DNA of 25,607 bases, from the IMG/VR virus record IMGVR_UViG_3300027710_000120, positions 1 to 25,607 of that record. One strand, 5' to 3'. The DNA comes from a virus. Within the stretch, counting starts at the first letter, position 1. Each line of letters opens with the position of its first letter. The translations under genes and the position numbers were made by a program. The notes beneath the pieces are model-generated. The model saw only the letters and a program-made list of their open reading frames with translations. It had not been told where the DNA came from and did not search any database. This document shows, one piece after another, positions 10,911 to 18,322 of the stretch.

Positions 10911-12388
10911 TCTTTTTCGCTGTTTAGGCCTGCAAGCAAATTTCTAATAGCAGTAGCTTTTGGAGCATCAACTCTAGGCTTGCTTAAATCAAATCCTTCT
11001 TTAGGACTTGCCCTTTCCCACCCGGCACTACTGGTTTCCCCGCTGTCAGATGTGGTGTTAATAGCACTGGTACGTTTTAGTCCTGCATACACACTACTAC
11101 CTCCACCATTGTTCTGCCGTTGTTGATTGAAGCTGCCTTCTTCCTCTTCACCTAGGTCAGTGATACGCAGAGTTTCTACATTAAACTCTAGATCAACCTT
11201 TTGTCCAACGCCCGAGCTAGAACGTGTCTTCATGAACTGGATTTGATAACGCCCACGTTCCTTCATAGCCCTAGAAGTAAAGATACCAATAACATTATCC
11301 GCCGTCATAATCTTTGACAAGCCACCTGAGATGTGACTGTGATCAAATTCAATTTCTTCAACGGCTGAACGATTTAACTGTGACGCTGTAACAGTAATAC
11401 ATTGTGTTTCCATGGCCAAGTTACGAATCTCTTCTGATACATATTTGTCTTTGACAAACAGGTCACTGGGGCTAACTTTAACACTCAGCGGCATCATCAA
11501 ATCCAAATAGTCAATTAGAATAACGTCGGGCTTGCAACCTTTCTTAACTTGGTATTCTTTCAAATAAGCACGAATGTCGTTACAGTTCTTGCCAGATGGC
11601 ATATACTTGACCTGCAAGTTACCTGCCTTTTTGCCCAGCATCTTAACCTTGAGCTCGACGTCATCGATGCTCTTGAATACTTCGCGAGTTGAGATACCTG
11701 TCATCATAGAGTCCAAACGCATAGACACTAAACCTTCACTCAATTCGAATGTAAGATACAATACATTAAGTCCTTGTAACGCCCAGTTTACACCCATGTT
11801 GGCTAAGAACAAACTCTTACCACCACCTGATCCTGCACAGAAGATATTCAACTCTCCACGGTTAAATCCACCATAAAGTTTCTTATCAATACTAGGCCAT
11901 CCTGTGCTAATCTGTCCGTTACCATCTTTCAGTTTGCTTAGACGTGCCCTAGGATCTTCAAAGTAATCTGTGCCCATGTCCTTGTTAAGGCTAATCTGGA
12001 TGGCATCCTTGATCAGCTTTTCTACTGGACCGTAGTCACCTGCTTCTAGTAGATCACTGGAGTCGATAATAGCTCTCTCCAATCCTTTGTGTCTACTAAA
12101 CTGCTCAAACTCGTTCATCAACCAGTCATAATTTTCCTTGGGCAATTGTACAGGATTTAGGTCTGCACCTGTGCTAGCATTGACAATTGTTGCCTCGGGC
12201 ATGACCTTGTATTCATCTACATACTTGTTAATGAATGTAGCAATGTCTTGCAGTCGTTGGTCAAAGTTTAGTGGATCAAAAATATTTTGACAGCGAACAA
12301 ACGTTTCTGCATCGCTCATGAACATTTCGAGATACAGTCGTTGAATGTCGTAGTTGTAATTTGGTTTAGGTGCTTTTTCTTTACTCAT
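10907..12388 (-). CDS. 41: Replicative DNA helicase, T4 gp41/DnaB type (493 aa)
   Basis: Walker A AGSGGGKS is at residues 185-192 and Walker B VILIDYLDLM at 289-298, within a RecA-type core preceded by a helical N-terminal domain. TASQLNRSA and FMKTRSSSGVG supply later helicase motifs. After about residue 410 the tail is Ser/Gly/Asn-rich and disordered and ends in a helix (IRNLLAGLNSEKD) that could contact the primase or loader. It is the hexameric 5'-3' helicase of the phage replisome. It overlaps the upstream primase gene by eight bases, so the primosome pair is translated together. T4 gp41 is about 475 aa, close to this. Confidence 0.93.
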   Translation of the reverse strand: MSKEKAPKPNYNYDIQRLYLEMFMSDAETFVRCQNIFDPLNFDQRLQDIATFINKYVDEYKVMPEATIVNASTGADLNPVQLPKENYDWLMNEFEQFSRHKGLERAIIDSSDLLEAGDYGPVEKLIKDAIQISLNKDMGTDYFEDPRARLSKLKDGNGQISTGWPSIDKKLYGGFNRGELNIFCAGSGGGKSLFLANMGVNWALQGLNVLYLTFELSEGLVSMRLDSMMTGISTREVFKSIDDVELKVKMLGKKAGNLQVKYMPSGKNCNDIRAYLKEYQVKKGCKPDVILIDYLDLMMPLSVKVSPSDLFVKDKYVSEEIRNLAMETQCITVTASQLNRSAVEEIEFDHSHISGGLSKIMTADNVIGIFTSRAMKERGRYQIQFMKTRSSSGVGQKVDLEFNVETLRITDLGEEEEGSFNQQRQNNGGGSSVYAGLKRTSAINTTSDSGETSSAGWERASPKEGFDLSKPRVDAPKATAIRNLLAGLNSEKD

Positions 12389-13385
12389 CTTTTAGTGCTT
12401 CTAGTTTTTTCTTCATTAGATTTATTTTTATCTCTCCCGAGACTCTGTAGTGCAAGATTGTGGTTAGAACATAGAGTCTGCCATATTTTTTAACAGCATC
12501 TGCAACGTCTTTGATATCATCGCTCCACGGCGGTGAACTGGCACTCCAGCCATTGTCTATTGCAGCCTTAAGCATTTTAGCTCCGGGTCTATCTTTATCG
12601 GGTACTACAATTACTTCTCTAGCTAGAGCATTTATCCTAGCTACTTGAGCTTCGTTAGGTTCGTTGGTCATAATAGCCACACCGTCTATAGCAATGGCAT
12701 CAAATTGACCTTCAGTGACAATGACAAACTTTCTATTGTAGTCCTGTGTATCTATATTAAACACGTAACCGCTTTGGCTATCTGTAAGATACTTAGGTTT
12801 ACCATCTGTGATCTTTCTTCCTGTATATCCTACAATCTTTCCATCTTGATAAAAAGGTATTAACACTCTATCTATATAACCGGGGGCAGGACTCCACATC
12901 CAGTTATACCAATCTAGATCCATTCCACGACCTATAATGTATTCTACTATTTTACCAATATCTTCTGCAACGTCAGGCAAGTAACCAGTGTTAATCCATT
13001 CCATCACAGTCATGGTGCCTTCAGGCAAGGATCTTTCTAGTAATGTTAGGTTAAGTGCTTTCTTAAGTACTGGCTGATCATCTTTGATCTTCATGGTAGC
13101 CAGATTAAGTTTTCCTATATCTATCTCGCTCATTCCAATCCATTGGAACAAGTTTCTTGAATTCTTACTTAATAGTTTACCAGGTGTCCAACCTGCGGCA
13201 AACCCGCAGTTAAAGCAATGATAAACAAATCCGTCTTTTTCTATTTTAATACCGCCACGGAGCCTGTCATCTTGACGTTCGCCTCTATGGTGACAGCAGG
13301 GTGCGTTGAAACTTGTCCAACCGCCAGATGTCAGTTTTCTTTTTGGAGGCAGTAATGCTAATAATGCAGATTGTATATCATTCAC
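12381..13385 (-). CDS. 61: DNA primase, T4 gp61 type (334 aa)
   Basis: An N-terminal zinc-binding module (Cys30/Cys31, His32/His33, Cys57, Cys60 in APCCHHRGER...YHCFNCGF) is followed by a TOPRIM catalytic core: VTEGQFDAIA with Glu225, and VVPDKDRPG with Asp263 and Asp265. This is the primase that synthesises RNA primers for the lagging strand with the gp41 helicase, whose gene follows with an eight-base overlap. The start is a GTG at 13385; the nearby ATG is out of frame. No clear ribosome site is seen. The length is close to T4 gp61 (342 aa). Confidence 0.92.
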   Translation of the reverse strand: MNDIQSALLALLPPKRKLTSGGWTSFNAPCCHHRGERQDDRLRGGIKIEKDGFVYHCFNCGFAAGWTPGKLLSKNSRNLFQWIGMSEIDIGKLNLATMKIKDDQPVLKKALNLTLLERSLPEGTMTVMEWINTGYLPDVAEDIGKIVEYIIGRGMDLDWYNWMWSPAPGYIDRVLIPFYQDGKIVGYTGRKITDGKPKYLTDSQSGYVFNIDTQDYNRKFVIVTEGQFDAIAIDGVAIMTNEPNEAQVARINALAREVIVVPDKDRPGAKMLKAAIDNGWSASSPPWSDDIKDVADAVKKYGRLYVLTTILHYRVSGEIKINLMKKKLEALKDE

Positions 13386-13394
13386 ATATACAGT

Positions 13395-14231
13395 TTAACT
13401 TCTGTAGAGAACTTTGTCAAGTGTTCCGGAGTAAGCAGTATTTCTATTGTCCGTATCAGTAGGACCTTTGGCTGGAACATGTTTGATTCGAATATATGAA
13501 TACACTCCATTGAAGTTAGCGTAGCCAATTCCGGTATAACCGTTATAGGTTAAGGTGCTGACCACAGAATAGTTTTCACTGCTATCTGGAGTGTTGTCCA
13601 ATGTAGCTTCAACATAAACGGTGCCTTTGTAAGCTGTCATATAAACGGCCACAGTATGTAATGCTGAGTTTCCGTTAAATGCTGGATCTGCATAAAGGTT
13701 ACCACTAAGATTTTCATACAATTGAGTTTCGTCATTCCAAACTGGATTGAATGTAGTAACTGAAACGCTGTCCTTGAGCACTGGATTTACATCGTTACTT
13801 AAATGCAGGGTTCCAGCCATACCGTAATAAGTATTTGAATATGCAGGAGTGTAACTACCATCGGAGTCTAATAATTTTACGCTGTATTGATAGCTGGTTC
13901 TATCTAAGTCTAGAGTATCGCTTTCGTTGAGAGTTAATAGAGCAAGTCCGCGTGTAGCAGTAGTTCCAAGATCTAAAACATCTAATTCTTTCTCTACTAT
14001 CAGTCGTTGGTTAATTGCATCAAACATACTGAATACAAATGTTTGGGTATTATGAATTGTAACCTTTTTCTGATCGCTGTTTTTAAACTGGACTCGAACT
14101 TGGTTCTTAATCCCTTTTTGTATTTTCAAGTCTCGTTGATACATAACCTGGTTAACTCCCCTAGTAGTAGCGTCCAAATCTAATATAACGGCGAGTGTAT
14201 TTGGATATAAATAGATTGGTAAATTTTGCAT
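13395..14231 (-). CDS. Virion structural protein (278 aa)
   Basis: The protein starts MQNLPIYLYPNTLAVILDLD and contains MYQRDLKIQKGIKNQVRVQF, then VQFKNSDQKKVTIHN and a long beta-rich body with many Thr, Tyr, Asn and Gly (NTYYGMAGTLHLSND). I recognise this order from T4-like phages of aquatic bacteria, where it is annotated as a virion structural protein. Residues after 150 look like a beta-sandwich of tail or neck type. It sits just upstream of primase and helicase, an unusual neighbour, and begins five bases after the late-promoter-like core AATAAATA with no ribosome site. Confidence 0.8.
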   Translation of the reverse strand: MQNLPIYLYPNTLAVILDLDATTRGVNQVMYQRDLKIQKGIKNQVRVQFKNSDQKKVTIHNTQTFVFSMFDAINQRLIVEKELDVLDLGTTATRGLALLTLNESDTLDLDRTSYQYSVKLLDSDGSYTPAYSNTYYGMAGTLHLSNDVNPVLKDSVSVTTFNPVWNDETQLYENLSGNLYADPAFNGNSALHTVAVYMTAYKGTVYVEATLDNTPDSSENYSVVSTLTYNGYTGIGYANFNGVYSYIRIKHVPAKGPTDTDNRNTAYSGTLDKVLYRS

Positions 14232-14236
14232 AAGAG

Positions 14237-14244
14237 TATTTATT
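14237..14244 (-). promoter_or_regulatory. Late-promoter core for the structural gene
   Basis: On the minus strand AATAAATA (14244-14237) matches TATAAATA in seven of eight bases and lies five bases before the ATG at 14231. Confidence 0.5.
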
Positions 14245-14252
14245 TAAAAATA

Positions 14253-14630
14253 ATGAGCGATCAGTTTCAAGAAAAATTCCCCTTTATATCTTGCGTTAAA
14301 TCCAATGATAAAGAATACGTGGGCATTGTTATCAACTTTGATGATTACATTGCCAGCATCTACGATCTATCAATGATATTAGGCGAAGCTGAACGCACTC
14401 TATTTTTAGAAATGGGTGAGATTTGGTGGTGGGAAAGTAATCGAAAAATACCTATCAATATTTTTCTAAAATCTGAAATGCAGGTATTTAGGCCGTTTAT
14501 TAAAACATTTAATTCTAAAGATGCAGAATTAGTCTTTGGGCCAACCGTTAATCTCAGCGAAATTGCCGAGAAACGTATAAAAAGAAAATCAATTCAATTA
14601 GTAAGATCAGTTAAGAATATCCGTAACTGA
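14253..14630 (+). CDS. Conserved T4-like phage protein, MGEIWWWESNRKIPI type (125 aa)
   Basis: The start at 14253 gives MSDQFQEKFPFISCVKSNDK; the upstream in-frame ATG lies inside the divergent structural gene. Key stretches are YVGIVINFDDYIASIYDLSM, EMGEIWWWESNRKIPINIFL and ELVFGPTVNLSE, followed by a basic C-terminus (KRIKRKSIQLVRSVKNIRN). I recall this protein from T4-like phages of marine and freshwater bacteria, near replication or late genes, without a known function. A basic tail next to a Trp-rich core could bind nucleic acid. No ribosome site is visible. It overlaps the convergent DnaE-like gene by 20 bases. Confidence 0.8.
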   Translation: MSDQFQEKFPFISCVKSNDKEYVGIVINFDDYIASIYDLSMILGEAERTLFLEMGEIWWWESNRKIPINIFLKSEMQVFRPFIKTFNSKDAELVFGPTVNLSEIAEKRIKRKSIQLVRSVKNIRN

Positions 14631-15189
14631 TACCTTCACAAATCAAATTCATCTGTACTACTACTGCCATAGCATAGGCTACAGCATGAGCCTTCTTAAA
14701 GTAGTATTCACCATCCTCGGGCTTTGTCCAAATAGTCGTCATCACTGTCGTCCAGTCTGTCCCAATCAAGTGTCTCTTGGCGGGACGTATCATAGCCAAA
14801 ACTGCCGCTAGTTGGAGTATACTCTTCGGTTTCATCTGCCTTAGGATGGAGCCGTGCCCGTTGACGTGAAATAGTAAGTTGCTGAAATCGTCCTGCTCTA
14901 AAAGGTCCCATAGTGGTTCGGTTTCCATTAAAGTTTTGAGATGCTCTTCATCTCGTATATCTTTATATATGCCTACATTCAAAAAATCTATCTTAAAGTA
15001 GCCTCTATCTTCGGCTTTTTTGTATTCTATGCTGGCTGTGTCTGTTAACGGATTATACGGTATAGCATGACAATATACGCCAGTATTGTGCTTTTTAAAA
15101 GTATTATTTTCTTTTTGGGCCGCCGGAACGTGTTGGATAATATCCAAAACTTTTTTCCTATCGGCAAAGTCAATATCAATATCCGGCAT
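14611..15189 (-). CDS. Miniature DnaE-like polymerase III alpha fragment (192 aa)
   Basis: Starting at MPDIDIDFADRKKVLDIIQH, the protein reproduces in order three conserved pieces of the bacterial replicase DnaE. PDIDIDF (Asp3, Asp5) corresponds to the two catalytic aspartates. YFKIDFLN (Asp68) corresponds to the third, found in KFDFLGL of DnaE. KPKSILQLAAVLAMIRP (119-136) and FKKAHAVAYA (164-173) match the later region (ALxRPG, FNKSHAAAYA). DnaE is about 1160 aa and spaces the aspartates about 150 residues apart; here the gap is about 60. The PHP, beta-binding and OB parts are absent. The start at 15189 overlaps the kinase gene by 14 bases. It may be an active mini-palm, an inhibitor or a decoy; activity is unproved. 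Confidence 0.78.
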   Translation of the reverse strand: MPDIDIDFADRKKVLDIIQHVPAAQKENNTFKKHNTGVYCHAIPYNPLTDTASIEYKKAEDRGYFKIDFLNVGIYKDIRDEEHLKTLMETEPLWDLLEQDDFSNLLFHVNGHGSILRQMKPKSILQLAAVLAMIRPAKRHLIGTDWTTVMTTIWTKPEDGEYYFKKAHAVAYAMAVVVQMNLICEGISYGYS

Positions 15190-15946
15190 GTCTGATCTCG
15201 TCGTATGATGGTGCGTAGTTTCCACGGTGTTGCACAGTTATGCCTGCGGCAACATTAGCAAATATTATAGCTTTTTCTATGTCTTTTGTAAAGAGATATT
15301 GAGCAACCAGTGCCGCCATAAAAGTGTCTCCGCAGCCGCATACATCCATAACTTCGACTGACTTAGTTGGACAATATATGTCGTGGTGTGGAACTTTTGC
15401 ACCTCGGTCTCCTAGTGTAACAATTAGACCAGAACACTCACTTTTGAGCTTACTGTATTCTAATTCATTGACCTTAACCCATGCACCCTGGAAACGTTCT
15501 ACATTTGTTTTCTTAGTATCAATAAAAACTGGACTCTTTACTGATCCTATGATATTTTCAATATGTTCATATGTTAGGAACCCTTTATCATAATCTGAAA
15601 TAACAATAGCATCATACGTTTCTAATGGACTAGGTGTTGAGCCTGACCATTGCACGACATTATCTTCATCATCAACTCTCAATAGATGTTGTCCTGAACG
15701 TTTGTCTATGAATCTAGTTTTTGTAATTGAAGTATCGTTGTGTATAAAGTCCGCTTCAATATTTAAATTTACCAAATTGCGATGTACGTTTGCACTCATG
15801 CCTGGTAATGAAAATGTTTCTACAATTTTAACAACAGGTACAGGAGCCTCAGGGCTCAATCTATCTACTGTACCTATGTTATAGATATCAGTGCAACTAT
15901 CACCGATTAGTAATACGTTGAATGATGTTTGTTGTTGAGTATCCAT
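15176..15946 (-). CDS. HldE1/RfaE1-like heptose phosphate kinase (256 aa)
   Basis: This PfkB-fold sugar kinase begins VLLIGDSCTD and has SPEAPVPVVK (31-40), VISDYDKG (115-122), FIDTKKTNVERFQGA (141-155) and DVCGCGDTF (201-209), with the catalytic base Asp207. The SPEAPVPVVK block is characteristic of the kinase half of HldE, which phosphorylates D-glycero-D-manno-heptose 7-phosphate at C1. Two substitutions are notable: the sugar-site GG becomes GM (PGMSAN) and GAGD becomes GCGD. At 256 aa it is shorter than the usual 310 or so. It overlaps the upstream nucleotidyltransferase by 47 bases; together they are a split HldE. Confidence 0.85.
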   Translation of the reverse strand: MDTQQQTSFNVLLIGDSCTDIYNIGTVDRLSPEAPVPVVKIVETFSLPGMSANVHRNLVNLNIEADFIHNDTSITKTRFIDKRSGQHLLRVDDEDNVVQWSGSTPSPLETYDAIVISDYDKGFLTYEHIENIIGSVKSPVFIDTKKTNVERFQGAWVKVNELEYSKLKSECSGLIVTLGDRGAKVPHHDIYCPTKSVEVMDVCGCGDTFMAALVAQYLFTKDIEKAIIFANVAAGITVQHRGNYAPSYDEIRHAGY

Positions 15947-16295
15947 CTACTAGCTTTACAAATTTAATTTCTTTACAATACTTGGCACCTACAATTCGTT
16001 TGCCTTCGTAATCACTGCCCTTAACCATTATGTTAGGTTGATACATTTTACAGATTCTTTCTAGGTCCTCTTCGGAATCAAATGTCCAAACTGCATCTAC
16101 ACATTTTAATCCCTGAAGCATAAATGCTCTATCAGCCTGATTATTAATAGGTCTGCCTTCACCTTTAAGTTCTGTTACACGGCGGTCGGTATCAATACAA
16201 ACTAAAAGAAATTCTCCTAGCCCTTTAGCATATTCTAGTAGTTCAACATGTCCACGATGTAGTATGTCAAACGTGCCATTAACTATAATTTTCAT
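15900..16295 (-). CDS. HldE2/RfaE2-like sugar-phosphate nucleotidyltransferase (131 aa)
   Basis: GTFDILHRGHVELL (7-20) holds the HxGH nucleotide-binding motif (His13, His16) of the cytidylyltransferase-like fold, and VKGSDYEGKRIVGA (91-104) matches the HldE C-terminal half (VKGGDY). It probably transfers AMP to heptose 1-phosphate to give ADP-heptose; glycerol-3-phosphate cytidylyltransferase is a possible alternative. The length fits the isolated domain. Its ATGA overlaps the cupin stop upstream, and it overlaps the kinase gene downstream, so all three are co-translated. Confidence 0.85.
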   Translation of the reverse strand: MKIIVNGTFDILHRGHVELLEYAKGLGEFLLVCIDTDRRVTELKGEGRPINNQADRAFMLQGLKCVDAVWTFDSEEDLERICKMYQPNIMVKGSDYEGKRIVGAKYCKEIKFVKLVDGYSTTNIIQRITNR

Positions 16296-16651
16296 TTTTG
16301 GCTGTCGCCTTTACCTACACGATAATTATCTTCCACACTGTCTGGAGTACTCACTTCAATAACAGTACCAGCTTCGATGCACTCTAGTTGATGTGGCATA
16401 CAGGGTGTATTATGCCACACTGCACCATCACGCAATTCTTCTTCGTGTAGTTCAGCAGTCTTAGTATCAATCCAACGAACAATAAACTTGCCGCTTTGTA
16501 TATACCAAGTTTCTTCTTTGTCTTTATGGAAGTGCATACTAAACTTGGCACCTGCATTAAAGTTCATAAACTTGCCGCAATACTTGTCGTTAGTGGCCCA
16601 GATAAATTCTGACCCCCAACCTTTTGGAACTAGACCTTTTAATTGTGTCAT
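16292..16651 (-). CDS. Cupin protein, sugar-phosphate isomerase/mannose-6-P type (119 aa)
   Basis: The start at 16651 overlaps the previous stop (ATGA). The cupin motif 1 is SMHFHKDKEETWYIQSGKF, with His40, His42 and Glu46 or Glu47, and motif 2 supplies His87 (CMPHQLE). One double-stranded beta-helix, about 120 aa, resembles cupins attached to mannose-1-phosphate guanylyltransferases or used as sugar epimerases. Its place immediately before the heptose nucleotidyltransferase and kinase suggests it processes the same sugar. The metal and substrate are inferred. Confidence 0.8.
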   Translation of the reverse strand: MTQLKGLVPKGWGSEFIWATNDKYCGKFMNFNAGAKFSMHFHKDKEETWYIQSGKFIVRWIDTKTAELHEEELRDGAVWHNTPCMPHQLECIEAGTVIEVSTPDSVEDNYRVGKGDSQK

Positions 16652-16830
16652 TCTGGTAATCCTGTAAATCTTCCTAAGAATGCCTCTAGATAGCAAGAAT
16701 ATTTTTGGTCATGATTATTATCATTGTAATAATGCACCCAAGTATTCTCACCTTCTTCTACAATTTTAGAAACTACAAATCTCTTTCCTTCACCTGCCCA
16801 CCAGCGCGAACCTACTGTAACTAATTTCAT
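16648..16830 (-). CDS. Small conserved phage protein, YSCYLEAFLGRFT type (60 aa)
   Basis: The 60-aa product has SRWWAGEGKRFVVSKIVEEG, then TWVHYYND and KYSCYLEAFLGRFTGLPE, a small beta-barrel-like pattern that I have seen as a free-standing protein in T4-like phages. Both ends overlap neighbours by four bases (ATGA), so it belongs to a coupled operon. It may be an SH3-like adaptor; no function is known to me. Confidence 0.75.
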   Translation of the reverse strand: MKLVTVGSRWWAGEGKRFVVSKIVEEGENTWVHYYNDNNHDQKYSCYLEAFLGRFTGLPE

Positions 16831-17204
16831 AATTCTCCACTTTCAGCTAATTTTAACATTAGGCTATATTGTTTATATGCATTATTTACAGCTGGATACT
16901 TGTCTCTTAAATATTTTTCACGTTCTTTTTGTTCCATGAGCATTTCAAACATGTGATAATGTCCTTGTTTTTTCATGTTGTTAAAAACTTGTGCTTCAAA
17001 ATCTGCTATGCGTTCTAATTCACTTTGTGCAATCTCAACTGTGTATAAAGGTTCACTGTCGGCTATAATATCTTCGTGGACTAGATTATAATCCATTGGG
17101 TCTTTAAAAAACTTTAGATTAATTTTATGATAACGGTGCGCTCGTTTATTTGTATCAAGCACACGAATTTGGTGTTGCTCACAAAAACTTTTTATATTTT
17201 CCAT
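16827..17204 (-). CDS. Helical phage protein, unknown function (125 aa)
   Basis: I start at the ATG at 17204, three bases after the cupin stop; an in-frame TTG at 17210 is the alternative. After a short beta part (IRVLDTNKRAHRYHKINLKF), residues 50-125 are a long charged helical region (AQSELERIADFEAQVFNNMK, then HYHMFEMLMEQKEREKYLRD, ending LMLKLAESGEL), probably a coiled coil. There is no known motif. It lies between two cupin genes in the coupled operon. Confidence 0.75.
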   Translation of the reverse strand: MENIKSFCEQHQIRVLDTNKRAHRYHKINLKFFKDPMDYNLVHEDIIADSEPLYTVEIAQSELERIADFEAQVFNNMKKQGHYHMFEMLMEQKEREKYLRDKYPAVNNAYKQYSLMLKLAESGEL

Positions 17205-17206
17205 GC

Positions 17207-17527
17207 TCAAACATAAACCTTATCGTCAGCACCTGCAGGAGTTTTAACACCAATGATCACTGATGGTTCTAAGTAATCAGAATCATTTACTTCTCCTGGT
17301 TCTAAAACAATAATATCACCTGCTACAAATTTAATACCTTGTATAATCACACTACCAGAAATGAGTAATATTGTTTCGGTGCATCGAGTGTGATAATGTG
17401 CCTTAATAAGGCCAACTGGCTCCGGTGTATATGCAACTTCTACTAGATCAGTTTGAACTGCGGCTTCAGGAAATGATCCTATAAACCAACCACGTGCTCC
17501 TGTATTTTCTAATTTAAAATGTTTCAT
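17207..17527 (-). CDS. Small cupin protein (106 aa)
   Basis: The start at 17527 has AAGG about eight bases upstream and its ATGA overlaps the previous stop; a GTG six bases earlier is less likely. Cupin motif 1 is AHYHTRCTETILLISGSV with His44, His46 and Glu51, and the motif 2 region is GDIIVLEPGEVND, with Glu in place of the usual His. It is a single beta-barrel. With the second cupin and the heptose enzymes in the same operon, a sugar role is plausible but unproved. Confidence 0.8.
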   Translation of the reverse strand: MKHFKLENTGARGWFIGSFPEAAVQTDLVEVAYTPEPVGLIKAHYHTRCTETILLISGSVIIQGIKFVAGDIIVLEPGEVNDSDYLEPSVIIGVKTPAGADDKVYV

Positions 17528-17853
17528 AACCACCTTAGAATAAACATTGTAGCATCTCTAGGGTCTTTGAACAACCACTGTCCTTTTATCAATTTATAAT
17601 CACCTTGGGCATTTAAGTGTATCCATTCTGCGGTCTTACTATACCATTCTTCGTATTTGCCAGACAACATTCCCATGTCTGTGTACGCAGGGTTAACTTT
17701 GGTTTCTACCCAATCTTCATCTTTTAATATAGCAATCATCATATCATCTAATAGATCTTTATCAATCTTTCGGGCCATATCTTCAGCCATACGATCTATA
17801 ATGTCATTTTGTAAACTACGTGCTACTGCTCGCTTACTTGCAAATCCAGTCAT
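17524..17853 (-). CDS. Phage protein, unknown function (109 aa)
   Basis: I choose the ATG at 17853, whose ATGA overlaps the previous stop, over one two codons earlier. The N-terminal half is helical and acidic-basic mixed (DIIDRMAEDMARKIDKDLLD), the middle has KVNPAYTDMGMLSGKYEEWY, and the end GQWLFKDPRDATMFILRWL is a small beta-helix unit. A similar 'FKDPRDATMF' ending occurs in small phage proteins with unknown roles. It sits within the coupled operon. Confidence 0.75.
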   Translation of the reverse strand: MTGFASKRAVARSLQNDIIDRMAEDMARKIDKDLLDDMMIAILKDEDWVETKVNPAYTDMGMLSGKYEEWYSKTAEWIHLNAQGDYKLIKGQWLFKDPRDATMFILRWL

Positions 17854-18110
17854 GCCCATCTCATTGCCAACATTGTATATAGTTTTTCGTGTACATCAAA
17901 TGTATCTAACACTCGATAACTTCCTACTTTGTAATCATACCATAGATCTTTGTTTTGTGTTCTCACCCAACTGGCAACCTTAGGCTCGGCTTGTACAACA
18001 TACCATTGTTCGCTGTCTACCTGACCTCGGTCTATGATTTCGTAACTGTGTTTCTGTACTGCCCTTAGAGGTAGTAGTGTAGAATACTTAATAGGGCGAT
18101 GTATTTTCAT
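17850..18110 (-). CDS. Phage protein, unknown function (86 aa)
   Basis: The start overlaps the previous stop (ATGA) and the stop overlaps the next start. The product is basic and aromatic (WYVVQAEPKVASWVRTQNKD, then LWYDYKVGSYRVLDTFDVHE) with a helical end, LYTMLAMRWA. No motif is recognised. Its end resembles that of the neighbour at 18107-18322, since both finish with a helix of the type EKL.T..A.., so these may be related small modules. Confidence 0.72.
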   Translation of the reverse strand: MKIHRPIKYSTLLPLRAVQKHSYEIIDRGQVDSEQWYVVQAEPKVASWVRTQNKDLWYDYKVGSYRVLDTFDVHEKLYTMLAMRWA

Positions 18111-18322
18111 GATCCGTATTTTAATGCAAACAAAGTTGCTAGTTTTTCTTCATAGAATGTAAAATTAGTAAAACCTTTAACATCACCAATCATAGGATCC
18201 CAACGAGTTCGATAAAATGCAAAATCAAAATCTTTACCCTGTACTAATCCACTAGCACGTAGTTCTTTAACGATGTCTATTACAGCACCTGGGTCTTTAT
18301 CTAGTAACTTTATCACGGTCAT
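18107..18322 (-). CDS. Small phage protein, unknown function (71 aa)
   Basis: The start overlaps the stop of the zinc-finger gene (ATGA) and the stop overlaps the next start. The N-terminus is helical (DPGAVIDIVKELRASGLVQG), followed by DFDFAFYRTRWDPM, then VKGFTNFTFYEEKLATLFAL. The last helix is similar to that of the next gene. It is a soluble, single small alpha/beta domain of unknown function. Confidence 0.72.
   Translation of the reverse strand: MTVIKLLDKDPGAVIDIVKELRASGLVQGKDFDFAFYRTRWDPMIGDVKGFTNFTFYEEKLATLFALKYGS

Noticed and set aside
14245-14252. TAAAAATA directly before the ATG at 14253 as a plus-strand late promoter
   Set aside because: The expected RNA start would fall inside the gene, so it cannot serve this start codon.
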